Source: Acetobacteraceae bacterium UBA6159 (GTDB taxonomy: Bacteria > Pseudomonadota > Alphaproteobacteria > Acetobacterales > Acetobacteraceae). From it: DNA of 43,314 nucleotides. A program made the translations under genes and the position numbers. Of this stretch, positions 16,622 to 22,914 are shown in pieces. Position 1 is the first letter of the stretch. Each line of letters begins with the position of its first letter. The notes under the pieces were generated by a model. The model made no database searches. It saw only the letters and a list, made by a program, of their open reading frames with translations, and was not told where the DNA came from. The stretch lies in NCBI GenBank assembly GCA_002422345.1, contig DIUL01000021.1, positions 1 through 43,314 on the forward strand, written 5' to 3'.

Positions 16622-17662
16622 ATGCAAAACACGATGAAAGCGGCCGTCGTTCGCGCCTTTGGCGAACCACTCACCATTGAGGAAGTTCCTGTGCCCAGCG
16701 TGGGACCCGGCCAGATCCTCGTGAAGATTGCTGCTTCTGGCGTTTGCCACACTGATCTCCACGCCGCCGAGGGCGACTGGCCGATCAAACCGACGCCGCC
16801 CTTCATTCCGGGGCATGAGGGCGCTGGTTATGTCGCCGCCGTCGGTTCCAGGGTGGCACACCTCAAGGAAGGTGACCGGGTCGGCGTGCCTTGGCTGTAT
16901 ACTGCGTGCGGCCATTGTGTCCACTGCCTGGGCGGGTGGGAAACGCTGTGCGAACAGCAGCTCAATACTGGCTACTCCGTCAATGGTAGCTTCGCCGAAT
17001 ACGTCGTTGCCGATGCTAACTATGTAGGCCGCCTCCCTGATAACGTTGGATTCGTCGAAATCGCACCAGTTTTGTGTGCGGGTCTTACGGTGTACAAGGG
17101 GCTGAAGGTGACGGACACTAAAGACGGCGATTGGGTCGTCATCTCGGGTATTGGCGGTCTGGGCCACATGGCGGTGCAGTACGCCAGAGCCATGGGCCTG
17201 AACGTCGTCGCGGTCGATGTAGATGATCGCAAGCTGGCGCTGGCTTCAAATCTCGGCGCGGCCTTGACGGTAAACGCTCGCGATGGTGATCCAACCGCCA
17301 TCATCAAGAAGGAGGTCGGCGGCGCCCAGGGCGTGCTGGTTACAGCAGTATCGCCGAAGGCTTTTCAACAGGCGCTTGGCATGGTGCGCCGTGGCGGTAC
17401 GGTAGCGCTCAACGGCCTGCCGCCTGGCGACTTCCCGCTCTCGATCTTCGACACAGTGCTGAACGGCATCACGGTCAGAGGATCGATCGTCGGAACCCGC
17501 CTAGACCTTCAGGAAGCGCTCACCTTCGCCCACGAAGGAAAGGTACGCGCGACCGTGCACACCGAACAGCTCAACAACGTCAATGATGTGTTCGCGCGCA
17601 TGCGCCGGGGCGACATCGAGGGGCGCATTGTGATTGACATGGATCAAGGCTCATCCGAGTAG
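16622..17662 (+). CDS. adhP: Zinc-dependent alcohol dehydrogenase (AdhP/AdhA type)
   Basis: 346 residues, NAD-dependent medium-chain dehydrogenase that oxidises primary alcohols or reduces aldehydes in the cytosol. Catalytic zinc site: Cys42-His43 (GVCHTDLHAAEGDWP) with GHEGAGYV (His65-Glu66) and the later Cys of VLCAGLTVYKG. Structural zinc: Cys96, Cys99, Cys102 and Cys110 in ACGHCVHC and GGWETLC. The Rossmann motif is GIGGLGHMAVQYA, with Asp at the end of the next strand (VVAVDVDD), consistent with NAD. The start MQNTMKAAV has AGAGG about 10 bases upstream. It is monocistronic but preceded by promoter site E, so it appears to belong to the copper regulon. The physiological link is unknown; aldehyde detoxification or redox balance is possible. 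Confidence 0.93.
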   Translation: MQNTMKAAVVRAFGEPLTIEEVPVPSVGPGQILVKIAASGVCHTDLHAAEGDWPIKPTPPFIPGHEGAGYVAAVGSRVAHLKEGDRVGVPWLYTACGHCVHCLGGWETLCEQQLNTGYSVNGSFAEYVVADANYVGRLPDNVGFVEIAPVLCAGLTVYKGLKVTDTKDGDWVVISGIGGLGHMAVQYARAMGLNVVAVDVDDRKLALASNLGAALTVNARDGDPTAIIKKEVGGAQGVLVTAVSPKAFQQALGMVRRGGTVALNGLPPGDFPLSIFDTVLNGITVRGSIVGTRLDLQEALTFAHEGKVRATVHTEQLNNVNDVFARMRRGDIEGRIVIDMDQGSSE

Positions 17663-17837
17663 AAAACGCCTAAATATCTCGACGCCTGGGCCTTGTTGGT
17701 ATCGGCGCTCTGGCAGTCAAACCGCTGTGCTTATGGTGCGCGCCGGACGCCTGAAATATCGCTGCGCCATGGCGGAGTCGAAGCTTCACAGATGCCCCGT
17801 TTGACGCGCAGAAACATGACGAGATGATTGCGGGTTT

Positions 17838-17881
17838 GTAATTACCGGGTCATGCCAGCGACAGTTTCTTCTCTCTAGACT
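17838..17881 (+). promoter_or_regulatory. Conserved copper-type promoter element, site D (redox operon)
   Basis: GTAAT-TACCGG-GTCAT-GCCAG-CGACAG, 11 bases, then TAGACT as -10. The outer arm is TTGCG at 17828-17832, like site E. It lies about 110 bases upstream of the first gene of the five-gene redox operon. Apart from this element the 17663-17989 gap shows no gene. Confidence 0.7.
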
Positions 17882-17989
17882 CCCTCCGTAAGAATCCGGG
17901 TGCGTGGTGGCCGGCTTACTTTGCCATGGGCATTGCATGGCGCTTGTCGGATTCTCTAGGTACTCGTCGCTAACTGATCGGAGGCTGTC

Positions 17990-18529
17990 ATGAAGCACTA
18001 TTTTCATTTTCGTCCAACACTCGCCATGGCCTGCATTATCGGTGCTGTATTTGCTGCTCCAGCTTTCAGCGATGACGACATGAAGCGCCACGGTGGAGGT
18101 ATGAGCATGGGGCAGCCGTCCGCCGCTCCCGACGCGCCTGCCCATGCCCCGGCCGCACAGGCCACCAGCCCCCAATCCACGGCCTCGCATGGTGCGCATG
18201 CGTCACCCGGCGATATGGCTGCGCGCATGGAGGACGCGGCAACCAAGATGAGGGAGCAAGGTCAGGCCATGGAGGCCATGGGTCGGCAGATGCAGGAAAA
18301 GAGCACGCAGATGCACCAGCAAGCCATGAAGGTGAAGAGCGGGGATTCGTCCACGACGATCGACATGGCCGCCATGGCACAGCACATGGAACAGATGCAG
18401 CAGCACATCGAACAGATGGAGCAACACATGGGGCACTCCGACATGCAGATGCAGCAGGTTGAATCCACCATGCAGCAAATGGATTCGAGCATGGGAGACG
18501 GCATGGGTAGGAGGCCGGGGCATATGTAA
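17990..18529 (+). CDS. Met/His/Gln-rich periplasmic protein, first gene of redox operon
   Basis: 179 residues, start ATG with GGAGG 6 bases upstream. The signal peptide MKHYFHFRPTLAMACIIGAV is cleaved near PAFS. The mature protein is low-complexity and extremely rich in Met, Gln and His: MKRHGGGMSMGQPS, then a coiled-coil-like helix with MREQGQAMEAMGRQM and the tract MAAMAQHMEQMQQHIEQMEQ. It ends MGDGMGRRPGHM. Met/His clusters spaced along helices are typical of periplasmic Cu(I)/Ag(I) sponges. No known domain is recognised. It precedes the FAD/[2Fe-2S] reductase gene by 15 bases. Copper or silver sequestration is inferred. Confidence 0.82.
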   Translation: MKHYFHFRPTLAMACIIGAVFAAPAFSDDDMKRHGGGMSMGQPSAAPDAPAHAPAAQATSPQSTASHGAHASPGDMAARMEDAATKMREQGQAMEAMGRQMQEKSTQMHQQAMKVKSGDSSTTIDMAAMAQHMEQMQQHIEQMEQHMGHSDMQMQQVESTMQQMDSSMGDGMGRRPGHM

Positions 18530-18544
18530 GAGAGGGCGCCCGCC

Positions 18545-20575
18545 ATGGGGACGGGAAAGATTGTGAACTGGAGACGAATCACTGCACAAGCGGCGCTGGC
18601 CTTCCTGCTGGCATGCGGCACGAGCGTTGCGCAGACCACCGACGACCATGATGCGCATCACCCGGAGCAAGACGGCACCGTAACGGCGCAGCCGCCGGCT
18701 GCAGCCACCACCTCATCGACGCCAGACAGCGGTTCGATGAGCGGCATGTCGGTGGGGGACGCGCCACCGGCTGGCGCGCCCACGGGCGACGACGATCATG
18801 CCGCGCATCACCCGGACGCGACTGGTGGTATGCCGGCCACGGGCAGCAGCCCGATGGACGACATGATGCGTGGCTCCATGAGCGCGATGATGGAGGACAT
18901 GATGCGGGGTTGCCGTGGAGACGAATGCGGCCGCGACCGACGCATCGACAAGCTGTTGTATCCACAACTCATGGCGTTGCCGGACTTGCCGCCAGAGCGG
19001 CGCGCCAGCGTCGAGCAGCTTGCGCACCACCGAATGCACGAGGGCATTCAGGCGCTGGTGTCCCTGTCGTCCGAGGCGTCACAGGCGGTCCAGAGTAACG
19101 ATGTCGCGGGGATGCAGGAGATCGCCGATCGCATGCGTGTGGCGTTGGTACAGGTCAACAACGGATTGTCCGCCTATCGCGCGCTGGCCGAAGGGCAGTC
19201 GCCGCGCGGTATCGCGCTGGAATGGTTTCGGCGCGAGATGAACCTCACCGATCCTCTGGTGACCGCACCGGCACACGGCGTTTTTGGCCTGTCGGGCTTC
19301 CACTACTTCACCATGGCGCTGCTGGCGTCCTTTGCAGTGTTGGCGACATGGATGATCGTTGCGCGCAACCGGCGCACACAGGCGGTCTTGGCCACCCTGC
19401 GCACTGGGGCGCCGACCTCTCCGCCCCCCTCGGCGGTACCCCCTCCTACTGGAGGCAGGCCTGTCCCCGCGGCACCGACACCTTTGGCCTCACCGATCGA
19501 CGGCAGCCTGCAGGCGCGTGCGCCCGTGTCCCCCTTGGGCAGTTGGGTCGGAAAACTGCGGGTCGCCCGCATCTTCGAGGAGACACCCAAGGTCAAGACC
19601 TTCCGCCTCGCGCCGGTGGACGGCGTGGGCGCGTTGCCGTTCCAATTCGAGCCCGGCCAGTTCCTCACCCTATCGGTTCCCTCGGGCGAGAGTCAGGTCA
19701 GGCGCTCGTATTCGATTGCTTCCTCGCCCTGTTGCCATGGCTGGTGCGACCTGACCGTCAAGCACGAATACGGCGGCGTCGTCTCGGGCTATCTCCACGA
19801 ACAGGTCAAGGAAGGCGATCTGCTCGACATCTCCGGTCCGTATGGCCGCTTCACCTTCCGCGGGATCGAGTCCGACAGCGTGGTGTTCCTGAGCGGTGGC
19901 GTTGGTATCACGCCATTGATGAGTTCGATCCGTTATTTGACCGACCAGAGCTGGAACGGGCGGATCGATCTGGTCTACGCCTGCAAGGATCTGGAAAGCG
20001 TGATCTTCCGCGAGGAACTGAACCACCTCGCACGCCGCCATCCGAACCTGCATGTGTCCTTTGTGCTGAGCGACGAGTCATCGGAGGCGTGGACCGGCCC
20101 GCGTGGGTTCATCACCGCTGAATTGCTGGGGCAGATTCCGGAGATCCGTTCGCGCCGCATTCACCTGTGCGGTCCGCTGGTGATGATGGACGCCGTCCGC
20201 AACGAACTGGGCAAGCTGGGCATCGACCCGGCGGTGGTTCATTCCGAGCTGTTCCTGAGCCCGCCGAAGCCCACGGCCCCCGGCTTGGCGGCGTCGTCAG
20301 GCGATACGGCGACGGCCGTTACCTGTAACTTCGAGCGGTCCGGGAAAAAGGCGCCGCTGGCTGTCGGCCAAACCGTCCTTGAGGCCGCCGAAGAAGCAGG
20401 CGTCCCGATCGAGTACGCCTGCCGGCAGGGCTACTGCGGCATCTGCAAGGTGAAGCTGCTGTCTGGTGAGGTCACCATGGAAGTGGACGACAGTCTGACC
20501 CCGCTCGATCGCTCCTCCGGCATGATCCTGGCGTGCCAAGCGAAGGCGTCGGCCGACATCTCGGTGGATGCGTAG
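18545..20575 (+). CDS. Membrane-anchored FAD/NAD(P)H/[2Fe-2S] reductase with Met/His-rich periplasmic domain
   Basis: 676 residues in three parts. Part one: signal-like N-terminus (QAALAFLLACGTSVAQ), a His/Met-rich region (HDAHHPE, DDHAAHHPDATGGM, MDDMMRGSMSAMMEDMM), Cys123 and Cys128 in CRGDEC, and a helical stretch to about residue 245. Part two: one transmembrane segment at about 250-272, followed by RNRR. Part three, cytosolic: flavin domain with RRSYSIASS (386-394), NAD(P)-binding GGVGITP (451-457) and CGP (542-544), then a plant-type [2Fe-2S] ferredoxin with Cys626, Cys631, Cys634 and Cys664. The last part resembles oxygenase reductases, but no oxygenase is nearby. Next come a haem-b membrane protein and a seven-haem cytochrome. 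It likely takes electrons from NAD(P)H to the membrane. I know no characterised protein with this fusion. Confidence 0.9.
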   Translation: MGTGKIVNWRRITAQAALAFLLACGTSVAQTTDDHDAHHPEQDGTVTAQPPAAATTSSTPDSGSMSGMSVGDAPPAGAPTGDDDHAAHHPDATGGMPATGSSPMDDMMRGSMSAMMEDMMRGCRGDECGRDRRIDKLLYPQLMALPDLPPERRASVEQLAHHRMHEGIQALVSLSSEASQAVQSNDVAGMQEIADRMRVALVQVNNGLSAYRALAEGQSPRGIALEWFRREMNLTDPLVTAPAHGVFGLSGFHYFTMALLASFAVLATWMIVARNRRTQAVLATLRTGAPTSPPPSAVPPPTGGRPVPAAPTPLASPIDGSLQARAPVSPLGSWVGKLRVARIFEETPKVKTFRLAPVDGVGALPFQFEPGQFLTLSVPSGESQVRRSYSIASSPCCHGWCDLTVKHEYGGVVSGYLHEQVKEGDLLDISGPYGRFTFRGIESDSVVFLSGGVGITPLMSSIRYLTDQSWNGRIDLVYACKDLESVIFREELNHLARRHPNLHVSFVLSDESSEAWTGPRGFITAELLGQIPEIRSRRIHLCGPLVMMDAVRNELGKLGIDPAVVHSELFLSPPKPTAPGLAASSGDTATAVTCNFERSGKKAPLAVGQTVLEAAEEAGVPIEYACRQGYCGICKVKLLSGEVTMEVDDSLTPLDRSSGMILACQAKASADISVDA

Positions 20576-21265
20576 ATGGGCAAGCAGGATCGCATCGTCG
20601 CGACGATCATCTTCTCGGTGCTGGCGGTCTTATGGCTGGGCTTCCTGGTGCACCGCTCTCCGTTCTTCGCCGGAAGCCTTCTCGGCGGAGTGTTCGGTGT
20701 CGTCGGTGCTGCGTGCATGCTCGTGCCGCTCGTCTACACGGTGGTGAAACGCAGCGCCAAGCTGCGTCGCGCGTTCACCAAGAAGCACAGCTTCGGCTCG
20801 TTGCTGCAGGCGCACGTCTATTTTGGCTTGATAGGTGCACTGCTGGCCATCATTCATAGCGGCCACAAGTTCCAGAGTGTGCTTGGCGTTGCGCTGACGG
20901 CGTCGATGCTGCTGAGCGTGCTCACCGGGTTCATTGGCCAGTACTACCTACGCTACGTCGCCGAGAACATTCGCGAGAGGAAGGCGCAGCTCGACGGCCT
21001 GTGGCGTTCCCTGGATGGCCAGTACTGGACCTACGCGCAGGGACTGGCAGCGGACGGTGCCGGCACGGTCAAGGCCGCCGCCGAGCTGCTCCCGCTGGTG
21101 TCCGCTGCTGCCGATCTGCAGTACTCGGTCCAGTTCCAGGGGCGAGTACGCAAGCTGTTCAACGCCTGGCTGTCGGCGCATATCGCGTTCTCGATCATCT
21201 TCTATCTGCTGCTGGCGCTGCACATCTGGGCCGGCATCTACTTCGGGCTGCGTTGGTTCAGATGA
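20576..21265 (+). CDS. Four-helix membrane protein with two HX13H pairs, probable di-haem b
   Basis: 229 residues, starting directly after the reductase stop. Hydrophobic segments at about 8-26, 33-57, 78-95, 101-124 and 200-225 make four or five membrane helices. His80 and His94 on one helix and His202 and His216 on another are both spaced HX13H, as in ferric-reductase and b561-like proteins, where such pairs bind two stacked haems. His97 is an extra candidate. A central soluble part (about 130-195) contains GLWRSLDGQYWTYAQG. No named domain is certain. The position between a flavin/[2Fe-2S] reductase and a multihaem cytochrome c fits transmembrane electron transfer. Haem binding is inferred from the His pattern. 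Confidence 0.82.
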   Translation: MGKQDRIVATIIFSVLAVLWLGFLVHRSPFFAGSLLGGVFGVVGAACMLVPLVYTVVKRSAKLRRAFTKKHSFGSLLQAHVYFGLIGALLAIIHSGHKFQSVLGVALTASMLLSVLTGFIGQYYLRYVAENIRERKAQLDGLWRSLDGQYWTYAQGLAADGAGTVKAAAELLPLVSAAADLQYSVQFQGRVRKLFNAWLSAHIAFSIIFYLLLALHIWAGIYFGLRWFR

Positions 21266-22065
21266 GTCGAAAGGGAAAAATCATCGCCGCGCTGCTCGCG
21301 GTACTAGCGCCGGTGCTGGCATTCGCCCTGTGGAAGTACGTGCCGCAGACGCAGCGAGCCGCGACGTGGCAGAACATGGCCTCGCCGGGTCCACTGTCCA
21401 GCGCGCATGCGTTCCTGAAGGAGGATTGTACGGCGTGCCACACGCCGGTGAAGGGCCTGGAGGATGCGACCTGCGTCGCCTGCCATGCAAATGAGACTGT
21501 TCTGGTCCAGCGCCAACCGACGGCATTCCATGCCAATATCGCCGAGACAAGCAACTGCGTGGCCTGCCACAAGGAGCATGACGCCGGACATAGCCTGCGA
21601 GGCATGGACCACGCCGCGCTGGCCGACATCATATTGCGGCAACTCGAACGCGCTCCGCAGGGCCATGAAGGCGCAGTGCTGTTCTCGCACCTGAAGGCGC
21701 ACCGACCGGAGACCCTGCCGGGAACCCGTAGGTTCGCCAGTGGCATGACCTACAGGGAGACGCTGCTGGACTGCGCGAGTTGCCACAAGACCACTGATCC
21801 GCATGTCCAGGTCTTCGGCAACGACTGCGCCACGTGCCATGGCACGGCCACCTGGTCAATTGCTGACTATCAGCACCCGCTGCCGAGTTCCACCGTGTGC
21901 GGTGAGTGCCACCTCGCGCCGCTTAGTCACTACAAGGAGCATTTCCGCATGATGTCACAGCCGATAGCGGGTGTGAGAAACGCGGAACCGGAGCAGTGCT
22001 ACCTGTGCCATCAGACCACGTCGTGGAACGACATTCGAGGGGTGGGCATCTATGACCACCATTGA
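21262..22065 (+). CDS. Membrane-anchored seven-haem cytochrome c
   Basis: 267 residues. The ATG overlaps the preceding stop (ATGA), so translation is coupled. The N-terminus MSRKGKIIAALLAVLAPVLA with no clear cleavage site suggests an uncleaved membrane anchor with a periplasmic body. Seven CXXCH motifs are visible: Cys56 CTACH, Cys71 CVACH, Cys99 CVACH, Cys171 CASCH, Cys189 CATCH, Cys213 CGECH and Cys246 CYLCH. Many further His can be distal ligands. It resembles cytochrome c3/c7-like domains in motif density but is not a close match to NapC/NrfH. It would accept electrons from the haem-b protein. The terminal acceptor is not evident. Confidence 0.92.
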   Translation: MSRKGKIIAALLAVLAPVLAFALWKYVPQTQRAATWQNMASPGPLSSAHAFLKEDCTACHTPVKGLEDATCVACHANETVLVQRQPTAFHANIAETSNCVACHKEHDAGHSLRGMDHAALADIILRQLERAPQGHEGAVLFSHLKAHRPETLPGTRRFASGMTYRETLLDCASCHKTTDPHVQVFGNDCATCHGTATWSIADYQHPLPSSTVCGECHLAPLSHYKEHFRMMSQPIAGVRNAEPEQCYLCHQTTSWNDIRGVGIYDHH

Positions 22066-22080
22066 CTCCCGGAGGCCTCG

Positions 22081-22464
22081 GTGAATCTAGCTGCGCCTCA
22101 CGCAGCAATCGAATTGATCGTAGTGGGCTTCGAGCTGGTCGGCGTTGCCGTGATCACACTGGGCAGCATCTTGGCGTGCAGCCGGTTCGTGGTCATTCAC
22201 AAGGCGCTTGAGTACACCGCGCGCTACCGTTCGTTGCGTCAGGAGTTGGGCGGTGCGATCGTGTTGGGTCTCGAATTCCTGGTGGCTGGCGACATCATAC
22301 GAACGGTCGCGATCGATCCTACGTTGCGAGGTGTGGCGGTACTTGGGCTGATCGTCCTTATTCGGACTCTCCTCAGTGTCGCCCTGCAAATCGAGATTGA
22401 GGGGCGCTGGCCGTGGCAGCGTTGTCGGCCAGCGGAATCCGGCCGCACGCGTCCATCGGATTGA
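22081..22464 (+). CDS. DUF1622 inner-membrane protein
   Basis: 127 residues with a GTG start preceded by GGAGG 6-7 bases upstream. Three membrane segments: ELIVVGFELVGVAVITLGSI, LGGAIVLGLEFLVAGDIIRT and GVAVLGLIVLIRTLLSVALQ, with the DUF1622 features RSLRQELGGAIVLGLEFL and IRTLLS. The family has no assigned biochemical function. It is the last gene of the redox operon, 15 bases after the cytochrome stop, and converges on copZ. The C-terminus is basic and Arg/Trp-rich (EGRWPWQRCRPAESG). Confidence 0.9.
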   Translation: MNLAAPHAAIELIVVGFELVGVAVITLGSILACSRFVVIHKALEYTARYRSLRQELGGAIVLGLEFLVAGDIIRTVAIDPTLRGVAVLGLIVLIRTLLSVALQIEIEGRWPWQRCRPAESGRTRPSD

Positions 22465-22504
22465 GTGGTCGGGCGTCCTCAAGATGTTGCCGGCTGGAGA
22501 ACGG

Positions 22505-22531
22505 CCGGAGCGTGGTCACTGTCCACTCCGG
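22505..22531. terminator. Imperfect hairpin between convergent DUF1622 and copZ genes
   Basis: CCGGAG and TGG on the left pair with CCACTCCGG on the right, with a two-base bulge and a 7-base loop. It lies in the 103-base gap between two converging genes, where a shared bidirectional terminator is expected. There is no U-tract on either side, so the call is weak. Confidence 0.3.
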
Positions 22532-22567
22532 CTCGGTGGATGCCCTGGTGAAGCCGTTGGATGTCCG

Positions 22568-22771
22568 TTACGGATCGATCCCGACCGCTTGGTAGCCGGC
22601 TTTTGTCAGCGCGGCTTGCAGTACCGCCTGTGGTTGCTCGGAAACAATGTCGACCCTCCGGCTGGCCGGGTCGGCATGAACCTGTGCGGCGGGATCGGCG
22701 GATTGGATGGCCCGTGTGACACCGCGAACGCAGCCACCGCAGGTCATGTTCTGGATGTGGAACTTCTGCAT
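22568..22771 (-). CDS. copZ: CopZ copper chaperone (single HMA domain)
   Basis: 67 residues: MQKFHIQNMTCGGCVRGVTR carries the metal motif with Cys11 and Cys14, followed by VDIVSEQPQAVLQAALTKAG and YQAVGIDP. This is a single ferredoxin-like HMA fold of usual length, cytosolic. An AGGAGG site lies 6 bases before the ATG. It is transcribed from a CueR-type promoter (22802-22832), divergently from copA. It carries Cu(I) to the N-terminal domains of CopA and may inform CueR. Confidence 0.93.
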   Translation of the reverse strand: MQKFHIQNMTCGGCVRGVTRAIQSADPAAQVHADPASRRVDIVSEQPQAVLQAALTKAGYQAVGIDP

Positions 22772-22801
22772 GGGAACCTCCTATCGGTCTGATGCCTACC
22801 A

Positions 22802-22832
22802 AGCATGAACCTTCCAAGCGTTGGAAGGTCAA
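22802..22832 (-). promoter_or_regulatory. CueR-type operator/promoter of copZ
   Basis: Minus strand: TTGACC (-35, complement of 22827-22832), a 19-base spacer and CATGCT (-10). The spacer carries the perfect dyad ACCTTCCA-AGCGT-TGGAAGGT (22809-22829). The long 19-base spacer and the CCTTCC/GGAAGG half-sites are hallmarks of MerR-family copper promoters that CueR untwists on binding Cu(I). Confidence 0.85.
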
Positions 22833-22846
22833 GGGATGATCGGGTG

Positions 22847-22877
22847 TTGACCTTCCCAGCGTTGGAAGCCTCACGCT
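22847..22877 (+). promoter_or_regulatory. CueR-type operator/promoter of copA-cueR
   Basis: Plus strand: TTGACC at 22847-22852, 19-base spacer containing CCTTCC-CAGCGT-TGGAAG, and CACGCT as the -10 position (22872-22877). It is nearly the mirror copy of the copZ operator 38 bases away (centre to centre about 41), so two CueR dimers could bind side by side. The -10 is weaker than that of copZ. Confidence 0.82.
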
Positions 22878-22914
22878 GTGCATCTAATGAATCGGCTCCA
22901 GAAAGGTGATGACC

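Noticed and set aside
16334..17167. Long minus-strand open frame of 277 codons
   Set aside because: It is antisense to the alcohol dehydrogenase, which has complete zinc and NAD motifs, and the minus frame has no recognisable domain or ribosome site.
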